The notes: generated by a model not told the origin, from the sequence alone. 64,000 nucleotides of DNA from Axinella damicornis (GCA_963931865.1 OZ007518.1:9786361-9850360), one strand, 5' to 3'. Shown: positions 18,501 through 26,835, numbered from the stretch's first letter. Numbers and translations: made by a program.

Positions 18501-20676
18501 GTGCGTTAGCCGAATAAGGTCTATTATAGTATAATCATGCATGACTTGCGGTTTTGATCGCCCACACGCAATTAAATTTCTCACGTGACAAAATATCCCA
18601 GGCTCTCCCCCTTTCTCTCAATTTTTGTTCACGCGTGGGAGAGCCTGGGAACGAGGCTAATTCCAGTGTAGGGGAATTTATAATTGACTGGTACATGCAT
18701 ATTTATAATTTGTCAGCAGCTTATTCAACAAGTCTGTTCTAAACTGCTGCATTAGTGCAATTCATAGCTACTACATGCACTATGGCACTATAGTGTACCT
18801 GTAAATAATTTGGCTCCACAAAGTCTGGAAGGCGCCAAATATTTCAAAGTGCAGCTGCTGTAGATTTCCATAGTGACAGTGTTGAGTTGTTTGCAAGAGG
18901 AGTTCTAGCTGAGTAGCTCCTAGCTAGCTAGCTAGCTGTTTTAGCTTTGTTGCTGGTTTAGTGAGTCAGGCTACAGTAGAGAATTGTCTGAGGGCTAGTT
19001 GCTAGCCAAAAATACGGTAAGCTCACACTTGTGTTCAAGTTTCCTAGCTAGTTGGATAGCTCCATGTGCAGCTGCCAAATTTATTTTCAGCTTTCCTATG
19101 TAAGTTGCCTAAAGAGCATCATTTTGAAGGAAGTGCATTTTACCAACTCAAAGCACAGCTATTGCTAGCAAAGTCACAAACTATGGAGCTATAACTAGCT
19201 ATGATGGTTGAAACTATTACATGTACCATATGTGGGCATTTTTTGTGGTGGAATAAATGTTTGCAGCCATGACTTGCATGGCAACAGCTTCACAAGTCAA
19301 AGTTTAGCCGTATCGCAAACAAATATCCACCACAGACTTGCAAATTATGTATGGTACCTGTCATTACATAAGTATGATGTCATAGGAATTGGTGGAAAAT
19401 AAAATGCAGCTGTGATACTGTGAGCTTGTTACATATTATTTCTCCAGCATCAGGTACTACTAGTACTCGTGAGATTGTGTTAGAAGAGGTAGAATTACAG
19501 TAGCTCATTGCGAGAGAAAAACCCATGCCCCTGGGGCGTCCACCACTTCTATGATGTCATATTATTATTATGAACACTTTAATTCTGCCGTCAATATAGT
19601 GCAGGTGTGTTACCATACGCTGGAATATACTTTACACACCATGCAATTAGCATTTTGACATAATTAAATTAGCTATTTGTTTACCTACAGCCCATAATAG
19701 TTGTTGTACCAACAAAGAAGCCGCTGCCGGCTGAGAAATTTTCAGTAATGGCCGCTCTATGACACACACTGTGTCTTCTTTATCGCAGGCACGTCCCCCC
19801 AGTGGGTTACAGCCTCTCAGTCTGAGGTGGAGGCGGTACAGAGACCTGCCGTGGGGGATGGAGTACCCACACTGTGTGATGGTGGAGGAGAAGCTGTACA
19901 TCGGAGGAGGATACAGTTATGATGACCACACAGTCTGGCAGTATGAGTCAGACCAGTGGGTGGGACTGGAACACTATCAATACAGGTGGTTTGCAATGGC
20001 TGCCGTGAAGAAGAAGCTCACACTCGTGGGCGGTGCGAATCCATACGGGCTGGTGACCAATGAGATTGCAGTGTGGGAGAGGAAGGGAGTGTCCCACCAG
20101 TGGACTCACCCGTACCCCCCCATGCCCACACCTCGCTGCTGGCCAGCAGTAGCCACACACAACCAGTGGCTGGTGGTGGCAGGTGGGAGTGTTGGCTACG
20201 GTAACGAGCTAGCCGCAGTTGACCTCCTCAACACAGACACTCGACAATGGCTGTCCACGACACCGCTGCCAGTGGAGTGCAGTCACGTGACAACCGCCAT
20301 CGTACAAGACGAACTATACCTTGTAGGGGGGTCACTGACCAGGACACTCGTTGTGTCCCTCCCCGACCTTGTGAGTACTGATAGCGCCAACACTGCCAAG
20401 TCATGGCGCACCCTCCACGCACCTCCACTGGAGAGATCTGCCGCCATCACGCTCCACGGAGCTTTGTTAGCCGTTGGGGGTTGCCATGGCAACGACCGCA
20501 GTACAGCCATCCACGCCTACCAGCCTGCCACGAACAATTGGAAGCAGGTTGGCGAGTTACCTACTGCACGAGACTCTTGTGCATGCACACTGCTACCCAG
20601 CGGTGAGCTCCTGGTGGCAGGAGGACGTGATAGCAATGGCAACCGAACTATCCGAGTCTACGTAGCTGCGATGTGA
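9238..20676 (+). CDS. Death-domain / coiled-coil / Kelch protein, copy A
   Basis: Predicted 971-residue protein from nine exons: 9238-9805, 13849-14109, 14250-14311, 14426-15004, 15098-15457, 15847-15927, 16408-16470, 19691-19744 and 19789-20676. Every intron has GT..AG ends and all phases fit, which would be unlikely by chance. Domains: novel N-terminal region (1-189), Death domain (190-276), coiled coil (about 298-610), proline-rich PxxPxR segment (611-637), linker (638-676), six Kelch motifs (677-971). There is no signal peptide or membrane span, so a cytoplasmic signalling role is inferred. Death domains assemble signalling complexes and Kelch propellers bind ligands; the joint role is inference. 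The start is set at ATG 9,238 because MSVDPSQLRSS is shared with B (MSVDPSQ) and C (MSVDLSQ), while the sequence upstream is not conserved in frame. Further small exons in the 4-kb first and 3.2-kb seventh introns cannot be excluded. Confidence 0.8.
9827..9876 (+). repeat. C30 homopolymer plus (CA)n beside splice donor
   Basis: The run of 30 C followed by (CA)10 starts 22 bases inside intron 1. Tract length differs in the other copies (33 and 47 C). Reading frames that extend through it as polyproline/His-Thr are artefacts. Confidence 0.9.
9935..10142. repeat. (GAGT/GGGT)n microsatellite
   Basis: About 200 bases of GAGT and GGGT tetranucleotides inside intron 1. A shorter allele is at 52,238-52,355 in copy C; copy B lacks it. 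Confidence 0.95.
10221..10839. mobile_element. Fold-back element with GAATAGACGCCGC motifs
   Basis: Ends TACCGTCTTTTTGCGAATAG and CTATTCGCGGAAATATTGTA are imperfect inverted copies. Sub-terminal CGAATAAACGCCGC motifs recur several times on both sides. A sister copy is in C at 52,431-52,987. The absence in B coincides with a B-specific rearrangement of this intron. Confidence 0.7.
10647..10733. mobile_element. Nested hairpin element
   Basis: Arms around GCACGCGCGTGGAGGGGAA and TTCCCCTCCGCGTGC, bounded by TAGTCTCGTTCCCA and ATGAGACTA, lie inside the larger fold-back element. Copy C has it too, shortened. Confidence 0.65.
11080..11960. mobile_element. Element with CACTGNAAAA inverted ends
   Basis: Left end CACTGCAAAAACGGTGTAGT and right end GGTTACTTTG/CTTTGTTTTTACAGTG are related in inverse orientation. 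It contains a GCCTCGTTCCC-type hairpin at 11,464-11,573, so insertions are nested. Specific to A; C carries a related smaller element at 53,184. Confidence 0.5.
11464..11573. mobile_element. GCCTCGTTCCC hairpin, long form
   Basis: Outer arms TAGTACCTCGTTCCGAGTCC and GGACTGGGAATGAGGCTA, inner arms CAGCTTTTCGTTGCTTGCC and GGCAAGCAACCAAAAGCAG. Confidence 0.75.
11892..12270. repeat. ~84-bp direct duplication, 295 bp apart
   Basis: ATTATGTCCAAACACAGTGC through TTTTTACAGTGCTATTATAT occurs at 11,892-11,975 and again at 12,187-12,270. Between them lies an AT-rich TTTTCGCCGTAATTAATTTTCGTCG-type fold-back (11,975-12,060), apparently inserted between the repeats. Confidence 0.85.
12271..13120. other. 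Gene-free intron stretch
   Basis: A-specific for most of its length; 12,940-13,090 matches 53,540-53,640 and 54,130-54,185 in C. No supported exon. The open frame near 12,581-12,835 has no counterpart in B or C. Confidence 0.5.
13121..13424. repeat. 60-bp hairpin minisatellite, 5 copies
   Basis: Each 60-bp unit is itself a fold-back: AGCCTCGTTCCTAGGCC ... GTCCTGGGAATGAGGCTA plus the spacer GCAGTGTCCC. Five units in A, about eleven in C (54,211), and one degraded copy in B (32,689). Confidence 0.95.
13849..14109 (+). CDS. Copy A exon 2: Death domain
   Basis: 87 codons. WFGLGLHLGVSEAELRAIEY fits helices 2-3 of a Death domain (W..LG..LG....L..IE), followed by a basic QFRTEMLAARMRKL helix and a closing SWSHTVLALMAVG (SW..L..AL) segment. 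It is a single exon with phase 1 at both ends, so it could be shuffled or skipped without breaking the frame. The same domain is nearly invariant in all three copies. Family membership comes from pattern recognition, not a profile search. Confidence 0.8.
14426..15004 (+). CDS. Copy A exon 4: coiled coil, first half
   Basis: 193 codons with continuous heptads and no Pro or Gly-rich breaks apart from SVGSEL (ELSSKVEKLSKDIEAKDREL, then IIQNKEEEIRELKHRL). It is preceded by a short 21-codon exon (14,250-14,311, VPVPASAQKKLPPQLDTPSQ). Likely drives oligomerisation. Differs from copy C by two codons seen by eye (Leu/Gln and Gln/His). Confidence 0.85.
15098..15457 (+). CDS. Copy A exon 5: coiled coil, second half
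   Basis: 120 codons in phase 0, HQLSNARVECESNAKEIGQH to RMVELGEQTQ, continuing the heptad pattern. Ends ACACAG/GTAAGC. Confidence 0.85.
15514..15607. repeat. G29 tract flanked by 20-bp direct repeats
   Basis: CTGAAGGGCTAATCACTGCT occurs at 15,514-15,533 and 15,588-15,607; between them is a run of 29 G (15,552-15,580). Copy C has the same arrangement with 31 G. Copy B has one copy of the 20-mer and no G tract. Confidence 0.95.
15847..16470 (+). CDS. Copy A exons 6-7: proline-rich linker
   Basis: Exon 6 (15,847-15,927) encodes LQLPSQPAPPSHLPRPSRRP then PVVPPRP, containing PxxPxR-type SH3-binding motifs. Exon 7 (16,408-16,470) encodes DRTASQGVRAAALQSPPQQP plus H. Both are in phase 0 with good splice sites. 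SH3 binding is inference from the motif. Both exons are damaged or gone in copy B. Confidence 0.65.
16049..16166. mobile_element. 118-bp fold-back in intron 6
   Basis: GAATTCTGTTCAGTTCACTA and TAGTGAACTGCACAGAATTC are inverted copies, with further pairing through TTTTGAAATGGATT / AATCCATTTCAAAA. Same site in C (57,530-57,647); lies in the segment deleted from B. Confidence 0.85.
16471..17276. other. Intron 7, first part: no feature seen
   Basis: Unique sequence nearly identical to 57,952-58,759 in copy C and deleted in B. A perfect GGTTCGAGTCC (RNA polymerase III B-box match) at about 17,157 lacks a matching tRNA fold. Confidence 0.5.
17277..17345. mobile_element. GCCTCGTTCCC hairpin, 3' end eroded
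   Basis: TAGCCTCGTTCCCCCCCACC, then CAGCTTTTCGTCGCTTACTA and AGGGCCTGGGATAA; the final GAGGCTA is lost. Same state in C at 58,760-58,828. Confidence 0.7.
17354..17656 (+). other. Conserved open stretch of unknown nature
   Basis: A 100-codon frame (CGHTDRKYAARSRLIQRST... LNSATSQQGHGTAVLAS) is present in A, C (58,837-59,139) and partly in B (fused to exon 6 at 35,177-35,413). Between A and C it differs by one base seen by eye, so conservation is uninformative. An ACA/GTAAGT donor-like site lies inside it. It may be an alternative last exon or transposon-derived sequence. Confidence 0.25.
17730..18521. mobile_element. 792-bp DNA transposon with ~90-bp inverted repeats
   Basis: Left end GACCTTATTCGGCTAACGCG and right end GTGCGTTAGCCGAATAAGGTC pair for roughly 90 bases with small gaps (TCCAATTACTTG / CAAGTAATTGGA inside). 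The flanks read TA on both sides. Unit B has the uninterrupted site TATAGAATATATTCATGC (about 35,500), so B shows the empty or excised state. There is no transposase, so it is non-autonomous. An identical-length copy is in C. Confidence 0.85.
18597..18659. mobile_element. GCCTCGTTCCC hairpin variant
   Basis: Arms CCCAGGCTCTCCCCC and GGGAGAGCCTGGGAACGAGGCTA; the left outer arm is missing. Present in all three units (35,576 and 60,081). Confidence 0.75.
18660..19690. other. Intron 7, last part
   Basis: Conserved in all three units but without an evident exon. It contains a short (TAGC)n run near 18,905-18,935 and a TTTCTCCAG acceptor-like site at 19,440-19,449 followed by a 13-codon open stretch (SGTTSTREIVLEE) whose length does not keep frame. 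Confidence 0.4.
19691..20676 (+). CDS. Copy A exons 8-9: Kelch propeller
   Basis: Exon 8 (19,691-19,744) encodes PIIVVVPTKKPLPAEKFS. Exon 9 (19,789-20,676, stop TGA) encodes 295 residues with six Kelch motifs. Each has a strand ending in GG (YIGGG, TLVGG, VVAGG, YLVGG, LAVGG, LVAGG), then a loop, then a Y/W-containing segment (DQWVGLEH, HQWTHPY, RQWLSTTPL, KSWRTL, NNWKQV). Six blades match the usual Kelch propeller. Loop residues in A include YSYDDH, ANPYGL, SVGYGNE and RDSNGNRT. The ATG at 19,759 lies in the intron and is not the start. Confidence 0.9.
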
Positions 20677-21209
20677 AGTAACCTCATTCCCAGAACACTT
20701 CCTGACATGAGAACGAGTTTTGACGCTTGATTTATTTTGTCGTGTAAATGCTTTTTTCCTTGTAGACGTCTAATGGTTTTGTATTTTTGTAATAATAATT
20801 ATTTTAATCTGTAAGCTATTGAATAACAAAGCGCGAAATAACAAGCATGAATTTCAACAATAGCGCGTTTTTTACAATTTCTAGCAGCCGACAATATCTA
20901 ATAAGTCAACGCACAAAAATATTGAATTCTGCAGCCGGCACGTTGCAGTACAGTGTGTCTGGCGAGATGAGGCTGGCCAGCGAGACTATTGTACGAGGTG
21001 CATGGCCTAGGGTGAGCTGAAAACGTATTCTTAGTAGAGAACTGTTAATGTTGGGGCGAACCTGATCTTGAGCGAGCAAGCTGATAGAGGTGCCTACAGC
21101 AAATTATAGCTATAGCTAATTGTAACTCAATTATATATTTATGATAGTGGTATTGCCAGACCTAGTACCTTTGTGTGGCACTGTGAGTTAGTCGTGTGCT
21201 GGTGATGGT

Positions 21210-21256
21210 TAGTCTCAGAACCAGACCTCCGCGCGAAGGGTCTGGTTCCGAGACTA
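21210..21256. mobile_element. TAGTCTCNGAACCAGAC hairpin, short form
   Basis: TAGTCTCAGAACCAGACC and GGGTCTGGTTCCGAGACTA back to back. The same site in unit B holds a 381-bp full-length relative (39,650-40,030). Confidence 0.85.
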
Positions 21257-21399
21257 GGTGATGGTCGGGTCTGGCTTGCGACAGTCAGCAGATCCTATCC
21301 TATCCTATGGATGTGCAGGGGAATACACATCACAGTGCAGCTTCCTGTGTACCTGCTCACCAGAGGCCAGCCAGTGTACGGCTGTCAGTGCTGCAGCTC

Positions 21400-21510
21400 T
21401 AGTCTTGTTCCCCACTGCCACTGTTTGATTGCTTGCAGTATGCAAAATATGCCTTTTTTTTGCAATGCATACTGCAAGCGATCAAAAACTGGTGGTTGGA
21501 ATGGCCTGGA
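21400..21510. mobile_element. Hairpin with GATCGCTTGCAGTATGC stem
   Basis: TTTGATTGCTTGCAGTATGC pairs with GCATACTGCAAGCGATCAAA, flanked by eroded GTTCCCCACT / GGTTGGAATGGCCTGG outer arms. Present in B (40,179) and C (62,741). Confidence 0.8.
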
Positions 21511-22570
21511 GTGGATGGAGATACTGAGAGCTGCGGAATTCACACACAAATCCTGTACAGCACTCTTATGGGTTTGTGCAGGAACACTTAGAGTACACAG
21601 TGCTGGTCCGAGATCAAAGCTTGTGGTTAGAACACCCACATCAAAGGTACAAACAGTCAAGGAAAAGAATGGAATTCTCCACCTCTTGGCCATGTTTTGA
21701 TGCCTCCATGCCCCAGCCTCCATGCCCCAGCTTCTGTCGCTTGCAGTACAAACAAAATGTACAGTAGCGTGTTAGATGACCGCCCATACTGGTGTATGCA
21801 CATGTCTATACAATCTGCAGTATATATAGTGTCATGACCAACCGGCAGAACTAATCGTCATCAATATCTTGACTGTGCTCCTTCCTCTCTCCCACCTTGT
21901 GCACATGCCTCACCATGCTTACATTGACTGGCAAGTTAAGAACATGTCACGTACCATTGTACTTACCATTATGGTAGGTTATTACACTCCTGGTGGCACA
22001 GTGGCAGTCACGAGCAGATATGCTCACACAATAGTGTCTCATGCATTTTACAAACAGCAACGTATAAATACATTAGCCTCGTTCCTCGACACCCCTCCCT
22101 CCCACATTCGTAGTCAAGCTCGAGCGCAGCTCCCGCTGAGTGTTGTCGTCGTGTTGTCGATTTGTGTCCCATACCGTAAATCTGGTGCATGCAGTATAAC
22201 GTACAAAACTGCAATCACTGCACGGACACTGAACCAAGAGTTCATGCCATTTGGAGTGTGCAACTGCCATAGTGATACAGTTTTTACTGCCGCCATCTCA
22301 GCAGTATGATATAATTTTAACAAATATGGTTAACACCAAGCGCTAGAGCCGTGGACAGGCCCCCCTGCACCTGCCATCAGGCACACACATGCGAGGGTCG
22401 GTCTTTGCCAGGCAGCCATGTCGATCGTTCACGTATGAAACTTGTTCTCCAGCCTAGATCACAAACGTTCACTAGAGAGTGAACTGTGAACTGAGGAAGC
22501 ATACTCGAGTATGGAGCTAGGGCCTGCACCCTCCATGAGATAGCCAGGTAATTAACACACTGGGTGGGAC

Positions 22571-22609
22571 TAGCCTCGTTCCCAGGCGGGGAGCCTGGGA
22601 ACGAGGCTA
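22571..22609. mobile_element. GCCTCGTTCCC hairpin, minimal form
   Basis: TAGCCTCGTTCCCAGGC, five bases, then GCCTGGGAACGAGGCTA. Shared with C at 63,221. Confidence 0.85.
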
Positions 22610-23229
22610 GCCTGGGGACCAATATTATTCTGCTGTGGACAGTTTGGGGGAACAGCTTTTGTGACCTGGGCTAGTAAACAAGTGCCATGGATTGTCCAAG
22701 GGCAGCATTATGTATGGTCCGGGGGACCAATTAATCTGTCATGGCAGTCCGCAGGGTCCGCTTTGGGGAGACCACTTTGTGCTATGAAGGTTTCATGTTA
22801 AGTGGATGCTAAAGATATTCACAGCTGATTGTCCCTTGTCATACTGCCGAGATGGTGGCAGTAGAAAACATATGGCAGTTGCCCCTCATATTGTTACTAG
22901 GAATACGTATCCGCATCATGCCTCGTGCGCACCGCATGCGTACGTGACCTGACCACGTGCTTATGAGCATGATCATAGTGTGAGAGTTTTCCCCATTCAG
23001 TGCCTTGCGGTAATGTGCTCAGTAATCAACTTTTGAGGGATTTTACCCTGTGCTCAATGTCCAACTGTTACATGCAGATCCTCCTTGTGCTGGTGACCTC
23101 TGACCCCTCACCTGGTTGCAATGGAGCTGCACATTGAGTCAGTGATGTAGCAGTGTACAGAACATAACTTGACACTCTGTGGTATGTTGCAATGGAGCAG
23201 CATTGGAGCTGCACCTCAAGTCAGAAAAA
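22610..23229. other. Gene-free stretch before the 53-bp array
   Basis: Closely matches 63,261-63,870 of C. Holds a GACCACGTGC palindromic stretch near 22,950 and no reading frame I can support. Confidence 0.5.
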
Positions 23230-23336
23230 CTGGGATTTCCCCATGGTGTAGTGATGTACAGTAATGGAGCTGCACCAGCAGGACTCTCAGGTAGACCAGC
23301 CACTGGCTGATGAGACATTCCTGTCAAAATTAAAAT

Positions 23337-23371
<35 letters not shown>

Positions 23372-23372
23372 C
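23230..23372 (+). mobile_element. Putative non-LTR element 3' end with (TCTA)n tail
   Basis: GGATTTCCCCATGGTGTAGT..., CAGGACTCTCAGGTAGACC, GATGAGACATTCCTGTC, AAAATTAAAATTTA, then (TCTA)8. Closely related ends are at 32,253-32,340 (inverted) and 63,872-64,000. A shared 3' end followed by a simple-repeat tail is typical of non-LTR retrotransposons; the assignment is inference. Confidence 0.5.
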
Positions 23373-25107
23373 CTCCAGTCAGGGATTTCCCCATGGTGTA
23401 GTGGTGTACAGTACACCTCCAATCAGCCCATGGTGTAGGGGTGTACAGTAATGGAGCTCCATCTCCAGTCAGGGATTTCCCCATGGTGTAGCGGTGTACA
23501 GTAATGGAGCTGCACCTCCAGTCAGGGATTTCCCCATGGTGTAGGGGTGTACAGTAATGGAGCTCCATCTCCAGTCAGGGATATCCCCATGGTGTAGCGG
23601 TGTACAGTAATGGAGCTGTACCTCCAGTCAGGGATTTCCCCATGGTGTAGCATTGTACAGTAATGGAGCTGCACCTCCAGTCAGGGATTTCCCCATGGTG
23701 TAGTGGTGTACAGTAATGGAGCTGCACCTCCAGTCAGGGATTTCCCCATGGTGTAGTGGTGTACAGTAATGGAGCTGCACCTCCAGTCAGGGATTTCCCC
23801 ATGGTGTAGCGGTGTACAGTAATGGAGCTGCACCTCCAGTCAGGGATTTCCCCATGGTGTAGCAGTGTACAGTAATGGAGCTGCATCTCCAGTCAGGGAT
23901 TTCCCCATGGTGTAGCGGTGTACAGTAATGGAGGTGCACCTCCAGTCAGGGATTTCCCCATGATGTAGCGGTGTACAGTAATGGAGCTGCACCTCCAGTC
24001 AGGGATTTCCCCATGGTGTAGCGGTGTACAGTAATGGAGCTTCACCTCCAGTCAGGGATTTCCCCATGGTGTAGCGGTGTACAGTAATGGAGCTTCACCT
24101 CCAGTCAGGGATTTCCCCATGGTGTAGCGGTGTACAGTAATGGAGCTGCACCTCCAGTCAGGGATTTCCCCATGGTGTAGCGGTGTACAGTAATGGAGCT
24201 TCACCTCCAGTCAGGGATTTCCCCATGGTGTAGCGGTGTACAGTAATGGAGCTGCACCTCCAGTCAGGGATTTCCCCATGGTGTAGCGGTGTACAGTAAT
24301 GGAGCTGCACCTCCAGTCAGGGATTTCCCCATGGTGTAGCGGTGTACAGTAATGGAGCTTCACCTCCAGTCAGGGATTTCCCCATGGTGTAGTGGTGTAC
24401 AGCAATGGAGCTGCACCTCCAGTCAGGGATTTCCCCATGGTGTAGCAGTGTACAGTAATGGAGCTTCACCTCCAGTCAGGGATTTCCCCATGGTGTAGTG
24501 GTGTACAGTAATGGAGCTGCACCTCCAGTCAGGGATTTCCCCATGGTGTAGCAGTGTACAGTAATGGAGCTTCACCTCCAGTCAGGGATTTCCCCATGGT
24601 GTAGTGGTGTACAGCAATGGTGCTGCACCTCCAGTCAGGGATTTCCCCATGGTGTAGCGGTGTACAGTAATGGAGCTGCACCTCCAGTCAGGGATTTCCC
24701 CATGGTGTAGCAGTGTACAGCAATGGAGCTGCACCTCCAGTCAGGGATTTCCCCATGGTGTAGTGGTGTGCAGTAATGGAGCTGCACCTCCAGTCAGGGA
24801 TTTCCCCATGGTGTAGCGGTGTACAGTAATGGAGGTGCACCTCCAGTCGGGGATTTCCCCATGGTGTAGCGGTGTACAGTAATGGAGGTGCACCTCCAGT
24901 CAGGGATTTCCCCATGATGTAGCGGTGTACAGTAATGGAGCTGCACCTCCAGTCAGGGATTTCCCCATGGTGTAGTGGTGTACAGCAATGGAGCTGCACC
25001 TCCAGTCAGGGATTTCCCCATGGTGTAGTGGTGTACAGTAATGGAGGTGCACCTCCAGTCAGGGATTTCCCCATGGTGTAGCGGTGTACAGTAATGGAGG
25101 TGGGCAA
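23373..25107. repeat. 53-bp minisatellite, about 32 copies
   Basis: Unit CCTCCAGTCAGGGATTTCCC then CATGGTGTAGCGGTGTACAG then TAATGGAGCTGCA, period 53 with few substitutions and two short internal deletions near 23,410-23,440. The unit is the sequence found just upstream of the (TCTA)n tail at 23,230. About 11 copies in unit B (40,520-41,125). Not a CRISPR array, as no unique spacers lie between repeats. Confidence 0.95.
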
Positions 25108-25765
25108 GAACATAACTTCACACTCAGTGGTATGTGTGCTGCTGCTTTTGAAATAAGAGGACGTTGTTTATGATTACACAATGTACCGTATAGTGGGAAA
25201 ATTTGGCGGGGATTTTAATTTGCCGATTTGGCGGTGTAGGGGAAAATTAAATTCTACCAATATTGAACCCCACTCCAGCCGGCCGCTCGGGTATGCATGC
25301 GCGTGCACATTAGTAATGTTCGCACGCACATACGGTATATGACTATGACGCTGTACCACTATTTCAAGAAAGACAGCTGTATACTCCCCAGAGAATGCGA
25401 CATCGGGGATTCCTCTCTCTCTGGGAAGGAACTAAGGAAGCTTTGGAACTATGTGCCTAATATTTTTCGAGGGACGTGGCCAACGATTGTGCTCGAGCGC
25501 ATCACCACCACAGCATAGGATCCTGAGTATTGTTGGTCTCCCTAGCGCACTCGGACGGTGGGACTCCAAACTGTATGTAAAACGTGATGGATGTCACGTT
25601 ACTTTCCGCATACATTCAACGTTAGCCTATAGCAAGTTCGATACTCTCTTCTTCTTCATTAAACACTCTTGCTTTAAGTAGACAAACCTTGTTTGCATGT
25701 TATTCCTACTAAAGCTCAACAATGCATCAGTGCAGACAAGTAATAAGCATCTCCCCACTAGTGGT

Positions 25766-25876
25766 GGGCGCTCTTTCAAGGTTGAATGCGGAAACACTCG
25801 AAAGAGCGCCCACCCCCTGTTTGGTGAGAAAGTAAGATGCAGCGCCCATGGGCGGACTTTTGCGAGAGTACAGTAT
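25766..25876. mobile_element. Right-half fragment of the TACCGTA...CTCTCGCG MITE
   Basis: Begins GGTGGGCGCTCTTTCAAGG and ends CGAGAGTACAGTA, matching 1,511-1,622 of unit A. Unit C at the same site reads CACTAGTGTTGTATATGC without it. Confidence 0.75.
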
Positions 25877-26472
25877 ATGCATTGCACACAAGGTGCCACC
25901 GTGGTGCCACATCGTAAGCAGATGTTAATTATTAGTAAGTGCTGTGCTGTACTACTGGACTCCTCGTCAACATCATTCCCAAAAACTGTGTTCCCAGGGT
26001 AAAAATTGTCACTAGACTATGTTATCCATAAAACTGTGGATCTAGTTTGATGAAAAGAAGAGGTATTCTTCTCCAAGACACCATCACTAGCTACACGACC
26101 CTGTAGAGCTCTAGCTCTATAGCCCTGACCTTTGACCTGGTTCAATGGGAATGTGCAGCAGACAATGGAACAAGTTAATGATGACCACTCTTTGTGTTGA
26201 AGACATCAGCACACATCAATGTAAAGCATCACAGTGCTTACACTCTGATCACAGTTATGGTCTTGAGAGTAGATGTCTTTCCTCGGTAATTTGTGTGTTT
26301 TGGTCCGAGACTGAGTTTTGCATAAAGATTGTTACGGGATGTGCTTCCACATGTGTTTGACAGGATGCATAGATAGCTATTGGATAAATAGATAGATAGA
26401 TGAGACAGTACACTGTACCTTCGTTGTGTTGCACTTTTGATGCATTAGGTCTATCCGAGGAATTTCTCTGTT

Positions 26473-26835
26473 AACGGTGATGGTGACAGGGCTGTTAATG
26501 GTGGTGGTGGCAGGACCGGTAACGGTGATGGTGACAGGGCTGTTAATGGTGGTGGTGGCAGGACCGGTAACGGTGATGGTGACAGGGCTGTTAATGGTGG
26601 TGGTGGCAGGACCGGTAACGGTGATGGTGACAGGGCTGTTAATGGTGGTGGTGGCAGGACCGGTAACGGTGATGGTGACAGGGCTGTTAATGGTGGTGGT
26701 GGCAGGACCGGTAACGGTGATGGTGACAGGGCTGTTAATGGTGGTGGTGGCAGGACCAGTAACGGTGATGGTGACAGGGCTGTTAATGGTGGTGGCGGCA
26801 GGACAGGTATCAGTGATGGTGACAGTTGCAATGGC
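26473..26835. repeat. 48-bp minisatellite, about 7.5 copies
   Basis: Unit GGTGATGGTGACAGGGCTGT then TAATGGTGGTGGTGGCAGGA then CCGGTAAC. As 48 is 16 codons, at least three frames stay open; I do not regard any as a gene. Confidence 0.95.

Larger units (their letters stand above)
20677..22570. other. 3' flank of copy A
   Basis: Downstream AATAATAATTATTTT-rich sequence without a canonical AATAAA close to the stop. Then gene-free DNA with fold-backs at 21,210-21,256 and 21,400-21,510. About 21,530-22,230 is partly A-specific. Nothing else seen. Confidence 0.5.
1..25410 (+). repeat. Tandem duplication unit A
   Basis: First of three head-to-tail copies of one large unit. Its first 170 bases (CCTCTCTCTCTGGGAAGGA...) recur at 25,411 and 41,431, and the order of landmarks (48-bp repeat, gene relics, Death/Kelch gene, 53-bp array) recurs after each. 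About 2.3 kb (roughly 180-2,500) has no counterpart in B or C and is an insertion in A. The window opens at the unit start, so the array may continue upstream. Confidence 0.9.

Noticed and set aside
19759..19788. ATG at 19,759 as a separate start for a Kelch-only gene
   Set aside because: These bases lie between a TTCA/GTAATG donor and a TCGCAG acceptor, and exon 8 joins exon 9 in frame. A Kelch-only transcript cannot be fully excluded.
23373..25107. Regular repeats resembling a CRISPR array
   Set aside because: The 53-bp units abut directly with no unique spacers, no cas genes, and the setting is eukaryotic.
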